A stretch of DNA of 35,173 bases from Novosphingobium rosa NBRC 15208 (GTDB taxonomy: Bacteria > Pseudomonadota > Alphaproteobacteria > Sphingomonadales > Sphingomonadaceae), in NCBI RefSeq assembly GCF_001598555.1, contig NZ_BCZE01000075.1, forward strand, positions 1-35,173, read 5' to 3'. How positions within the stretch are numbered: the first letter of the stretch is position 1; every line of letters starts with the position of its first letter. The position numbers and the translations under genes are program-made. The notes beneath the pieces are model-generated. The model ran no database searches and was not told the DNA's origin. It was given only the letters and a program-made list of their open reading frames with translations. Of the stretch, positions 7,296 through 15,143 are shown in pieces.

Positions 7296-8363
7296 TCAGC
7301 TTTCCAGCCGCTCCACCTGATCCCATGCCAGCTTCATCAATTCAGGCAAGACAGCGACACGCTCTTTGGCCTGAGCGGATGAGGCCGTGCCCCGGATCAC
7401 CCGCCCCTTGATGCCATGGAAGATTGCGGCAAGCCGGAAGAAGTTGAAGGCCATGTAAAAGCCGTAAGTCGGCATGTCCGCCAGCCCGCGCCGTGTGCAA
7501 TAGGCTTCCAGATAGGCCCGCTCGTCAGGGATACCCAGCGCGGCGATGTCCGCCCCGCCCAGCCCCGCCACGATATGCGGCGGCATGCGGTACATCATCG
7601 CGTGATAGGCGAAATCAGCCCCCGGATGCCCCAGCGTGGACAATTCCCAGTCCAGCACCGCCAGCACTTTGGGCTGTGTGGGGTGAAAGATCAGATTGTC
7701 GATGCGGAAATCGCCATGGACGATGCTGGTTTCATCGCCCGGCGGGATGTTGGCGGGCAACCATGCGACGAGCCGGTCCATGGCGGGATCGCGGCCGGCA
7801 TCCGTGTCGTCCAGATATTGCTTCGACCAGCGGGCGATCTGACGCTCGAAATAATTGCCGGGGCGGCCATAGTCCCCGAGCCCCACCGCCGCGTAATCCA
7901 CGCTGTGAAGCTGCGCAATGGTGGCGTTCATCGCATCGAACAGGGCGGCGCGTTCGGTGTTGGACACGTCAGGAATGGCCGCGTCCCAGAAGATGCGGCC
8001 CTCCACCATCTCCATCACATAGAAGATCGTGCCGATCACCGAAGGGTCGGTGCAAACCCTATGGATCTGGGCGACCGGGAAACCTGCCCTGGCCAGCCCG
8101 GTCAGCACCTTCGCCTCACGGTCCACCGCATGTGCGCCCTTCAGCAGCGCTCCGGGCGGCTGCTTGCGCAGCACATAGCTGCGCTCCGGTGTCACCAGCC
8201 GATAGGTCGGGTTGGACTGGCCGCCCTTGAACTGCTCTATGGTGAGTGGGCCGCGATAATCCTCGACATGCGCGCGCATCCAGCCATCAAGCGCCATAAC
8301 ATCAAGGGCATAGCCCTCCCGCACCGCCGTGGTGCCGCTGTTGGCTTCTGCTGCGCTGCTCAT
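7296..8363 (-). CDS. APH-type phosphotransferase, ACAD10/11 kinase-domain-like (possible 4-hydroxyacyl-CoA kinase)
   Basis: 355-residue protein-kinase-like phosphotransferase of the aminoglycoside-phosphotransferase superfamily. An N-lobe with FKGGQSNPTYRL and YVLRKQPPG (ATP-site Lys) is followed by the Brenner motif HGDFRIDN (His216, catalytic Asp218, Asn223) and a metal-binding LDWE (Asp238). Gene neighbourhood makes antibiotic resistance unlikely: its ATG (8363-8361) overlaps the stop of an acyl-CoA dehydrogenase as ATGA. In animal ACAD10/11 the same two domains are fused, and in the bacterial levulinate pathway LvaA (kinase) works with LvaC (ACAD), phosphorylating a 4-hydroxyacyl-CoA so the phosphate can be eliminated. 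I infer an equivalent role here. ATG 8411 is possible but less likely because it would extend deep into the preceding gene. Confidence 0.88.
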   Translation of the reverse strand: MSSAAEANSGTTAVREGYALDVMALDGWMRAHVEDYRGPLTIEQFKGGQSNPTYRLVTPERSYVLRKQPPGALLKGAHAVDREAKVLTGLARAGFPVAQIHRVCTDPSVIGTIFYVMEMVEGRIFWDAAIPDVSNTERAALFDAMNATIAQLHSVDYAAVGLGDYGRPGNYFERQIARWSKQYLDDTDAGRDPAMDRLVAWLPANIPPGDETSIVHGDFRIDNLIFHPTQPKVLAVLDWELSTLGHPGADFAYHAMMYRMPPHIVAGLGGADIAALGIPDERAYLEAYCTRRGLADMPTYGFYMAFNFFRLAAIFHGIKGRVIRGTASSAQAKERVAVLPELMKLAWDQVERLES

Positions 8364-9520
8364 GCCTGCGCTGCCTTCCAGTCGCGCTTGATTTTCTTGG
8401 CGAGGCTCCATTTGTGAACTTCGGTGGGCCCGTCATAGATACGGAAAGCGCGGATTTCGCGGAAGGCCTGCTCGACGATGGTGTCCTGGCTGACGCCATT
8501 GCCGCCCATCACCTGAACGCATTTGTCCACCACGCGGAACAGCGCATCCGAGACCGCCACTTTCGCCATCGAGCTTTCCGCCGTGCCCAGCGATCCGCTA
8601 TCCAGCACGCCCGCGCACCAGTCGATGATGAGTTCGGCCTGCTTCAGGTCGATCAGGTTCTCCGCCAGCATGAAGCCGACGCCTTCGTGATCGACCAGCG
8701 GCTTGCCGAAAGCGTGGCGGCGGTTGGCGTAATCGCTGGCGATCTCCTGGGCGCGGGTCGCCAGCCCCAGCCAGCGCATGCAATGCGAGAGGCGCGCCGG
8801 GCTGAGCCGCACCTGCGCATATTGGAAACCCTCTCCCGAAGCGCCCAGCATCTGCTCGGGCGAGACGCGCAGATCGACAAGATCGACCACCGCATGGCCG
8901 CCGGGCATCGAGCTGTCGATGGTGTCGAGCACGCGCAGCATACGGATCGCGGGATCGGGCAGATCGACCAGAAACATGCAGGCCCCATCCCCGGATTTGG
9001 CCATGACGATGCCGACCCTGGCCCCTTGCGCTCCGGTGATGAACTTCTTGCGCCCGTTGATGATCCAGTGGTTGCCATCGAGCCGGCAGGTGGTCTGCAT
9101 CATCGAGGGATCGGAACCCGCGCCGCCGTCTTCCGCCGGTTCGGTCATGAAGAAGGCCGAGCGCGCCTCCCCGCGCACCAATGGATCGAGGAAGCGGGCC
9201 TTCTGCTCGGCGCTGCCGACCTTGCCCAGAAGATACATGTTGCCCTCGTCGGGCGCCGCCGTGTTGCAGGCCAGCGGCCCGAGCGGCGACAGGCCGGACT
9301 GGCGCAGCACGATGGCCGTCTCGCGCTGGGTAAGGTGAGAACCATCCTCCAGAATATGGGGCGTCAGCACGCCAGCGATCCGCGCTTTCTCCCGCAATTC
9401 CATCACCAGCGCATCGGTGGGCCCGTGATGGTCGCGGCGGCCGTCTTTCTCATAAGGCGCCACCACAGTGCGCACGAAATCCTCCACTCGCGCCGCGATG
9501 GCTTCTGCACGCTTGCTCAT
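8360..9520 (-). CDS. Acyl-CoA dehydrogenase family protein, ACAD10/11-like
   Basis: 386-residue flavoprotein with the ACAD order: helical N-domain, beta domain (FFMTEPAEDGGAGSDPS ... WIINGRKKFITGA) and helical C-domain (HAFGKPLVDHEGVGFMLAE; CVQVMGGNGVSQD). In most ACADs the catalytic base is a Glu in a YEG motif near the C-terminus; here the aligned segment is IYDGPTEVH, with Asp363. As I recall the ACAD10/11 group also has Asp-Gly-Pro at this site, in keeping with phosphate elimination rather than simple dehydrogenation. AAGGAG lies 5-6 bases before ATG 9520. It is coupled by ATGA to the kinase gene and follows the SDR gene by 10 bases. Confidence 0.92.
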   Translation of the reverse strand: MSKRAEAIAARVEDFVRTVVAPYEKDGRRDHHGPTDALVMELREKARIAGVLTPHILEDGSHLTQRETAIVLRQSGLSPLGPLACNTAAPDEGNMYLLGKVGSAEQKARFLDPLVRGEARSAFFMTEPAEDGGAGSDPSMMQTTCRLDGNHWIINGRKKFITGAQGARVGIVMAKSGDGACMFLVDLPDPAIRMLRVLDTIDSSMPGGHAVVDLVDLRVSPEQMLGASGEGFQYAQVRLSPARLSHCMRWLGLATRAQEIASDYANRRHAFGKPLVDHEGVGFMLAENLIDLKQAELIIDWCAGVLDSGSLGTAESSMAKVAVSDALFRVVDKCVQVMGGNGVSQDTIVEQAFREIRAFRIYDGPTEVHKWSLAKKIKRDWKAAQA

Positions 9521-9530
9521 TGTTTCTCCT

Positions 9531-10286
9531 TCACAATCCGCTCACAAGATGGCCGCCATCCGCCGCGATCACCGACCCGGTCATATAGGCCGAGGCATCC
9601 GAGGCCAGCAGCAGCAGCGGCCCGTCCAGATCCTCCAGCCGCCCCAGCCTGCGCTGCGGAATGCGGCGGATCATGGCCTTGCCGGGATCACTGTCCCAGA
9701 ACTCTTCATTGAGATCGGTTGCGATATAGCCGGGCGCCAGAGCATTCACGCGCACGCCATATCGCGCCCATTCCAGCGCCAGCGTCCTGGTCAGCTGGAT
9801 CACGCCCGCCTTGGACACGGCATAGGAGACCACCCCGCCGCCCTGCCGCAGCCCCAGGATCGAGGCGATGTTGACGATCGACCCGCCGCGCCCATGCGCC
9901 TGCATCGCCCGCGCCGCGGCCTGGGCCAGCAGGAAACTGCCCTTCAGATTGGTGTCGATCACCGCATCCCAATCGGCCTCGGCATGATCCAGAGCGCTGC
10001 TTTCCCGCACCACGCCGGCATTGTTGATCAGAATATCCAGGCCGGCGATCATGGGGGCCATGTCTCTCACGCTGGTCGGATCGGAGACATCGAGGCGTAG
10101 CGTGCGGCAGCTCCCGCCCTCCTCCTCGATCTGCGCGGCGACCTGCGCCAGCGCCTCCTCGCGCCGGGCGGCGAGCAGCACCTGCGCGCCCGACCGCGCC
10201 AGCAGTCTGGCGAAATGCGCGCCAAGGCCCGAGGACGCGCCAGTCACCAGCGCCTGTTTTCCGGAAAGATCCACCGTCATCTGCAT
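9531..10286 (-). CDS. SDR-family oxidoreductase (FabG-like)
   Basis: Classical short-chain dehydrogenase, 251 residues. TGASSGLG (15-22) binds NAD(P), NNAG follows strand 4, and the catalytic Ser is in IVNIASILG with Tyr155 and Lys159 in YAVSK. The C-terminus has the typical SDASAYMTGSVIAADGG. It would interconvert a hydroxy and oxo group, plausibly on an acyl-CoA made in this operon. The start overlaps the stop of the preceding outer-membrane gene by one base (TGATG at 10288-10284), with AAGGTG upstream; ATG 10280 is the alternative. LvaD of the levulinate pathway is also an SDR, but that resemblance is one of context only. Confidence 0.92.
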   Translation of the reverse strand: MQMTVDLSGKQALVTGASSGLGAHFARLLARSGAQVLLAARREEALAQVAAQIEEEGGSCRTLRLDVSDPTSVRDMAPMIAGLDILINNAGVVRESSALDHAEADWDAVIDTNLKGSFLLAQAAARAMQAHGRGGSIVNIASILGLRQGGGVVSYAVSKAGVIQLTRTLALEWARYGVRVNALAPGYIATDLNEEFWDSDPGKAMIRRIPQRRLGRLEDLDGPLLLLASDASAYMTGSVIAADGGHLVSGL

Positions 10287-11155
10287 CAGAACACCTTGAT
10301 CAGGCTGGCATAGACGGCGTTGGTCATCGTGACGTTCCTTCCCTCGATGCTGCGCGAATAGCGGGCCACCAGCGACAGCTTCTTGTTCACCGCATAAAGC
10401 GTGCCGACACCCCAAGTCGTCTCATGCCCATCGGAAAAGGGGATGTCCGCACCACCAACATAGCGGCTTTTCTTGTTCTGCTGCCAATCGAAGGCGACGA
10501 AAGGTTCGAATTTCGATTTGGACCGCCAGCTGGCACGGATGTTGAAGTGATAGCTGTTGCCCGGCGCGATGTTCGGCCCGTCGACAACCTGCTGCCGCCC
10601 TCGAAAGATCGCCCCGATATCACCGGTCAGGCTCAGATGCTTCTTGATTTCCGCATCGAAGAAGAAGCTGGAATAATTGGCCCAGTAATGGTTCGTGATG
10701 TTGCTGCTGCCCACCGGAATGCTGGCAAAGGTCTGGAAACCCAGCACGGTGTTCTTAGTGGGCTTCACCCATATGGCCGGGCCGGTCAGCGTGTCGCCGA
10801 AGCCGGTCTTGTTCAGCCCGGGCCCATCCAGATGCACGGTGGGCTGGATCACCTCATAGGCAAAGCCAACATTGGGCAGACCGTCAAACGTCCAGAAGTG
10901 GACAAGCTTGGTCAGGCTGGCGTAAAGATCGGTATCCGGGCCCTTGATCCGGTGACCGGCATTGTCGAACTGCTGCGTGCCATTGTTGTACTCACCATAT
11001 TCGACCACCGCGTTGAAGGGGCGATAGCCGTCGGTGGGCAGATCATACTCATGCGGATTGATCACCGCGAAGGTGATGTCCGAAGCCCTGGCCTGCGCGA
11101 CACAGCCCATCGCCAAAGCGATGCTGACACAGGTGGCAATCCTCTCATAGGTCAT
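10286..11155 (-). CDS. MetA/phenol-degradation-type outer-membrane protein (substrate channel)
   Basis: 289-residue secreted beta-barrel protein. A signal peptide (MTYERIATCVSIALAMGCVAQARA, cut near residue 24-26) precedes alternating aromatic strands and a C-terminal Phe (ASLIKVF), typical of proteins inserted by the Bam machinery. Segments such as GDTLTGPAIWVKP, FFFDAEIKKHLSLTGDIGAIF and TTWGVGTLYAVNKKLSLVARY fit the 'MetA-pathway of phenol degradation' family found in clusters for hydrophobic or aromatic compounds. GGAGG lies about 9 bases before ATG 11155. Its place between dehydrogenase genes and CoA-ester genes suggests uptake of the pathway substrate (inference). Confidence 0.82.
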   Translation of the reverse strand: MTYERIATCVSIALAMGCVAQARASDITFAVINPHEYDLPTDGYRPFNAVVEYGEYNNGTQQFDNAGHRIKGPDTDLYASLTKLVHFWTFDGLPNVGFAYEVIQPTVHLDGPGLNKTGFGDTLTGPAIWVKPTKNTVLGFQTFASIPVGSSNITNHYWANYSSFFFDAEIKKHLSLTGDIGAIFRGRQQVVDGPNIAPGNSYHFNIRASWRSKSKFEPFVAFDWQQNKKSRYVGGADIPFSDGHETTWGVGTLYAVNKKLSLVARYSRSIEGRNVTMTNAVYASLIKVF

Positions 11156-11225
11156 GGCGCAAATCCTCCCCTGCCGGAGGCGCGCTTGCCGCGTCTCTCC
11201 GGTCGGTATGGCCGATGGATGGAGA

Positions 11226-11258
11226 GCCGGTGCCTGCCTGCAACAGGGAGGCACCGGC
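11226..11258 (-). other. Intra-operon hairpin between GMC small subunit and outer-membrane gene
   Basis: GCCGGTGCCT (11226-11235) pairs exactly with AGGCACCGGC (11249-11258). The interior can pair further as CCTG-CAA-CAGG across a single G:G mismatch. It starts 7 bases after the small-subunit stop and no T-run follows. It is probably a partial terminator or an mRNA-processing or stability element that sets the level of the upstream dehydrogenase genes against the downstream ones. Confidence 0.6.
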
Positions 11259-11265
11259 GTCCTGC

Positions 11266-11736
11266 TCAAGGAGTCGGAATGAACCGGTCGCCGCGTTCAA
11301 GCTGCGGGGCGATGGCATCCATCACGACATCATAATCCGGCGTCTCGCGGATTTCCTGCTGGCCGGGATATTTGAGCTTGCGGTTGATCTCCGGGCTCCA
11401 GAAATAGGCCCCCGCGACCGTGCGGGCGACGACATCGAAGCCCCCGCCCGGCAAGGCCTGCAAGGCGCCCAGCGCATCGGCGGGCGCCTCCTCCGGCAGG
11501 CCCTCCAGCGCTTTGACGAAGGGCGGCAGCATGTCGTCGCGCGCGGTCAGCGCCTCGGGCAGCCAGTGATCCAGCAGGCCCGCCTGCGTGGCCGAAGGCA
11601 TGTCGAGCGCCTTGTCCTCGGGGATCAGCGCATCGGCGGCCCAGGCGATGCGGGCGCGGTAGCGCTCGATCACCGCCTGTGCGGCCTGCTTACGCTCGGC
11701 GAGGGTGGTGTCGGGAAGTTTGACGGATGTGTACAT
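11266..11736 (-). CDS. Gluconate 2-dehydrogenase subunit 3-like small subunit
   Basis: 156-residue partner of the GMC enzyme encoded 23 bases upstream. The family hallmark is visible: an ALIPEDK segment near residue 37, a helical middle and AGAYFWSPEINRKLKYPGQQEI near the C-terminus. Subunit 3 proteins form a complex with FAD/Fe-S GMC dehydrogenases and normally carry a Tat signal that exports both. This one starts MYTSVKLPDTTLAERKQAAQ and shows no twin-arginine or hydrophobic segment, unlike the second copy at 34490-35104. ATG 11736 has a strong GAGGAG upstream. The complex may therefore stay in the cytoplasm or at the inner face of the membrane (inference). Confidence 0.8.
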   Translation of the reverse strand: MYTSVKLPDTTLAERKQAAQAVIERYRARIAWAADALIPEDKALDMPSATQAGLLDHWLPEALTARDDMLPPFVKALEGLPEEAPADALGALQALPGGGFDVVARTVAGAYFWSPEINRKLKYPGQQEIRETPDYDVVMDAIAPQLERGDRFIPTP

Positions 11737-11759
11737 GATTTCTCTCCTCATCCTTCCGT

Positions 11760-13391
11760 TCAGGCGGTCTGCAGGCTGATTTTCTGCTCGCCGGCCTTTT
11801 GCGCGATCAGCTCCGCGCCGCGCAACGCCAAAGCGGCAACGGTGCCGGTGGGGTTCACACAGCTGCCGGTGGGCATCACGCTGCCATCGAAGATGAACAG
11901 GTTCTGGCAGTCATGCGCGCGGCATTCGCCATCCACCACCGAAGTGCGCGGATCGCGGCCCATCACGCAGGTGCCCAGCATATGCCAGCCGGTTTCCCGC
12001 ACGAAAGGCGCTTCCAGAATGTCGTAAGCGCCCGATTCCCGCAGCGACTGCGCCGCTTTTTCGACATTGAACTTGGTCATGCGCCGGGTGTTTTCATTGT
12101 TCTTGTAGATCATCTTGGGCGCGGGCATGCCGTCTTCATCGACAAGACTGTCATCCAGCACGACCCGATTGTCCTCATCGGGAAGATCCTCGATGATGAT
12201 CGTCCAGTCCATCGAGCGGCCGAAGCGCTGCTTCACCGTGCGGTGGAAGTCCTCGCCCCAGCCCGCGGCATCGCCCCAGGGGAAAGCGCCAATGGTGTTG
12301 AGCGGGCCGCCCGTGCCCATCAGCTGCCATTTGGCGCCGCGCACGAAATCGGTGTCCTTGCGCGTTTCGGCGAATTCCAGCGAATAGAGGCGTTGACCGA
12401 AGGGCCCCTGCCAGGTCTCGAAGAAATCGTCGTAAAGGCCGATCACCGTGGCGATGGGGTGCATCATCAGCCGCTTGCCGACCATGCCCGAGGAGTTGGC
12501 CAGCCCATCGGGATGCGAGGCCGATTTGGAATTGAGCAGCAAACGCGGCGTGCCCAGACCATTGGCGCAGATCACCACGATGCGGCCCGGCTGGAAGTGG
12601 GTCTGCCCGGTATCGCGGTCGACATAGGTGACACCCGTGGCCAGCCCCTCCTTGTCGGTTTCCACGCGCAGCACGCGCGCCTTGGGCACCAGATCGACGC
12701 CCAGCCCGCGCGCCACCGGCCAATGGGTGCGGTCCACAGAGGCCTTGGCCCCCGCAAAACAACCCCACAGGCAGGCGCCGCGCCGGATGCAGGGCTCCAG
12801 ATTGCCATGCTTCACGCTGGCGATGGCATTGACACCCGGCCACCAGTGCCAGCCGAGCCGGTCATGCGCGGCGATCATCTTCTTTTCCATATCGCCCAGA
12901 TTGAAAGGCGGCAGCGGAATGTCATGATAGGGATAGGTGGGATCGCCCGCCACGCCGGAGACCGAAAAATCCTCGCTCACCCGGTCATAATAAGGGGCAA
13001 GGTCTTCATAGCTGATCGGCCAGTCATCGGCGACACCATCCAGCGTCTTGACACGGAAGTCGCTGGGCTTGAAGCGATGCCATGCGGCGGCGTAAAGCAT
13101 CGAACTGCCACCCACGCCATTCCACATCAGGGGCGAGACTTCGGATTCCGTATCATTGACCGGATAGTCCGAAGACGCCTGCCGCTTGTTGGGGTTCCAG
13201 GTGTAGAAACGGTCCTTGGTGAATTCGAAATCGAGCCCGTCGCTCTTGATGAGCGTGTAATCGGGGTATTCGCCCTGCTCCAGACAAATCACCGACATGC
13301 CGGCTTCGGCGAAGCGCTTGGCGGCAACCGCGCCACTTGGCCCCGCGCCAACGATCACGACATCATAGGTCTTTGCGTCATTCCCTCGCAT
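11760..13391 (-). CDS. GMC-family FAD/Fe-S alcohol dehydrogenase (catalytic subunit)
   Basis: 543-residue GMC oxidoreductase. FAD-binding VIVGAGPSGAVAAK (Gly15-x-Gly17-x2-Gly20), GMC signature around WNGVGGSSMLYAAAWHRF, and C-terminal active-site pieces GWHMLGTCVMG (catalytic His) and SCVNPTGT (partner Asn). CIRRGACLWGC at Cys201, Cys207, Cys211 is a C-x5-C-x3-C pattern like that binding a 3Fe-4S cluster in bacterial FAD-glucose dehydrogenase, which indicates an electron-transferring dehydrogenase rather than an oxidase. AAGGAG precedes ATG 13391 by 7 bases. It lies downstream of the aldA-type gene and upstream of its small subunit, so it most likely oxidises an alcohol to the aldehyde used by the aldehyde dehydrogenase. 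Confidence 0.92.
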   Translation of the reverse strand: MRGNDAKTYDVVIVGAGPSGAVAAKRFAEAGMSVICLEQGEYPDYTLIKSDGLDFEFTKDRFYTWNPNKRQASSDYPVNDTESEVSPLMWNGVGGSSMLYAAAWHRFKPSDFRVKTLDGVADDWPISYEDLAPYYDRVSEDFSVSGVAGDPTYPYHDIPLPPFNLGDMEKKMIAAHDRLGWHWWPGVNAIASVKHGNLEPCIRRGACLWGCFAGAKASVDRTHWPVARGLGVDLVPKARVLRVETDKEGLATGVTYVDRDTGQTHFQPGRIVVICANGLGTPRLLLNSKSASHPDGLANSSGMVGKRLMMHPIATVIGLYDDFFETWQGPFGQRLYSLEFAETRKDTDFVRGAKWQLMGTGGPLNTIGAFPWGDAAGWGEDFHRTVKQRFGRSMDWTIIIEDLPDEDNRVVLDDSLVDEDGMPAPKMIYKNNENTRRMTKFNVEKAAQSLRESGAYDILEAPFVRETGWHMLGTCVMGRDPRTSVVDGECRAHDCQNLFIFDGSVMPTGSCVNPTGTVAALALRGAELIAQKAGEQKISLQTA

Positions 13392-13511
13392 CCTCTCTCT
13401 CCTTGTTGATGGACGCAGTGCCTCGATCGCAACATCACCGATGTCACGAGATCTGGCGCGGCACTGGCGTCATGATCGCGAGGCTTGTCTGATGCCCCGT
13501 CAATGGTCCGC

Positions 13512-13526
13512 GAGGCCTCGGGCCTC
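13512..13526 (-). other. Short stem-loop after aldA
   Basis: GAGGCC-TCG-GGCCTC lies 9 bases beyond the aldehyde dehydrogenase stop on the minus strand, within a 144-base gap before the GMC gene. No U-tract follows. The same gap holds CCTCGATCGC (13421-13430) and GATCGCGAGG (13474-13483), whose outer parts are inverted (CCTCG/CGAGG). It could be an attenuator, or mark a separate promoter for the GMC gene. Weakly supported. Confidence 0.35.
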
Positions 13527-13535
13527 AGGGATGGT

Positions 13536-14972
13536 TCAACCCTGCATGTAAACCACATGCGTCTCGGTGTATTCGTAGAGGCCGTGCTTGCCGTCCGCCC
13601 CGCCGATGCCCGATTTACGGCGACCGGCGTGGAAGCCCTGCATGGCCTCGAAATGTTCGCGGTTGATGTAGGTCTCGCCGAAGCGCAATTCGCGCATGGC
13701 TTGTTGGGCAGCGCTCAGGCTCTTGGTGAAGATCGATGAGGTGAGCCCGTATTCGCTGTTGTTGGCCAGGGTGATGCCTTCATCAAGACTGTCAATGGCC
13801 TGCACGGGGATCACTGGACCGAAGATCTCGTCACGCATCACCGCCATATCGGCGGTGCAATTGGCGAGCACCGTGGGTTCATAGTGCCAGCCCTTGCGGT
13901 CGGCGATCCTGCCCCCGGTGAGCGCTTCGGCGCCATCCTTCAGCGCCTTGTCGACCAATGCCGCCACCTTGTCGCGGCCCGCCTTGTTGATCAGCGGCCC
14001 CATCGCGACATCGCGATCCGCCATCGGATCGCCAAAGGTCGTCGCCTTCATATGGGCCGCCAGCTTTTCGGAAAACTCTGCCACCACCGAACGTTCGACA
14101 TAGATCCGCTCGGCGCAGTTGCAGAGCTGGCCGGTGTTCAGCACGCGGCTGTCATAGACCGCCTTGGCCGCCAGATCGAGATCGGCGTCGGCCAGCACGA
14201 TGGCCGGGGCCTTGCCGCCCAACTCCAGATTGACGCGGGTGAGGTTTCTGGCCGCCGCCTCCATGATCCGCGCGCCGGTCGCCACGCTGCCGGTGAAGCT
14301 GATCAGGCCGACATCCTTGTGGCGGCTCAGCGCATCGCCCGTGCTGCCGCCACGCCCGCTCAGGATGTTGGCGACACCGGCGGGCAGATCGGTCTGCGCC
14401 ATCAACTCGGCGAAGAGGAAGGCGTTGACCGGCGTTTCCTCGCTCGACTTGATGACGACGGTGTTGCCCGTCACCAGCGCCGGGGCCAGCTTGCGGGCAA
14501 TCAGGAAGAAAGGGAAATTCCAGGGCAGAATGCCTGCCGTCACGCCGATCGGCTTGCGAAACAGCATGATGGTTTCATTGGGACGGTCGCTGGCGATGAT
14601 CTCGCCCTCGATGCGGCGCGCCCATTCCGCCATGTAGTCCATATAATCGGCGGTGAAATTCACCTCCAGCGTGGAGAGGCCCAGCGGCTTGCCCTGCTCC
14701 CGCGTGATGGTCTGGGCGATGCGGTCCACATTCTGGCGGATCTTCGCGGCAATCTGGCGGATATGGGTGGCGCGGGCCTGCGGTGGCAGCTTTTCCCATG
14801 CGGGCTGGGCTGCTTTGGCGGCCTGCACCGCGCGGTCCACCTCTGCGGCCGGCGTGTCGGGGGCGGTGGCGATCACCTCCTGCGTTGCGGGATTTTCGAT
14901 CTCGAACAGATCGGAGCTTCCAGCATCGACAAAGGCGCCATCGATATAATTCCGGGGGGTTATCGTCGCCAT
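13536..14972 (-). CDS. aldA: Lactaldehyde/glycolaldehyde-type aldehyde dehydrogenase
   Basis: 478-residue NAD-dependent aldehyde dehydrogenase, closely matching the length and pattern of E. coli AldA. Catalytic Cys284 lies in GQLCNCAERIYVE and general-base Glu250 in LELGGKAP. The C-terminus contains EAMQGFHAGRRKSGIGG and DGKHGLYEYTETHVVY, features I recognise from AldA, which oxidises 2-hydroxyaldehydes such as lactaldehyde and glycolaldehyde. GGAGAG lies about 11 bases before ATG 14972. As the first structural gene of the minus-strand series it would oxidise the aldehyde made by the GMC enzyme. The 2-hydroxyaldehyde preference is inferred from resemblance. Confidence 0.92.
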   Translation of the reverse strand: MATITPRNYIDGAFVDAGSSDLFEIENPATQEVIATAPDTPAAEVDRAVQAAKAAQPAWEKLPPQARATHIRQIAAKIRQNVDRIAQTITREQGKPLGLSTLEVNFTADYMDYMAEWARRIEGEIIASDRPNETIMLFRKPIGVTAGILPWNFPFFLIARKLAPALVTGNTVVIKSSEETPVNAFLFAELMAQTDLPAGVANILSGRGGSTGDALSRHKDVGLISFTGSVATGARIMEAAARNLTRVNLELGGKAPAIVLADADLDLAAKAVYDSRVLNTGQLCNCAERIYVERSVVAEFSEKLAAHMKATTFGDPMADRDVAMGPLINKAGRDKVAALVDKALKDGAEALTGGRIADRKGWHYEPTVLANCTADMAVMRDEIFGPVIPVQAIDSLDEGITLANNSEYGLTSSIFTKSLSAAQQAMRELRFGETYINREHFEAMQGFHAGRRKSGIGGADGKHGLYEYTETHVVYMQG

Positions 14973-15031
14973 CTCGGATCACTCTCCATTGTCTACGGCC
15001 CGCTTCTGTGGCTGGCCTGTTGTCTTGAAGG

Positions 15032-15096
15032 TGGAGGCAGCCAAAGCGGCATCCTCCAGACGCGATTGTTCCTTTCCGGCCCCGCGAGGCGGAGCC
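15032..15096 (-). other. Two stem-loops in the gntR-aldA gap
   Basis: The 171-base spacer holds two structures. GGCCCCGC-GAG-GCGGAGCC at 15078-15096 forms an 8-bp stem with a G-T wobble on the minus strand. TGGAGG/CCTCCA at 15032-15058 has an inner GCC/GGC pairing. Neither has a T-run. They could partly end the regulator transcript so that aldA starts from its own promoter. The rest of the spacer shows no convincing promoter to me. Confidence 0.35.
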
Positions 15097-15143
15097 CTTC
15101 CGTTCCATTGCCGTGGCTTATTGTGAACCCGCGCCTGACAGGA

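Noticed and set aside
7296..8363. Aminoglycoside resistance gene
   Set aside because: The fold is shared, but translational coupling to an acyl-CoA dehydrogenase and ACAD10/11-like features point to CoA-ester metabolism.
7296..10286. A true levulinate (lva) operon
   Set aside because: SDR, ACAD and APH kinase match in type, but no LvaB-like subunit is present, the ligase is in a different divergent operon, and the ALDH/GMC/ThDP genes are foreign to it.
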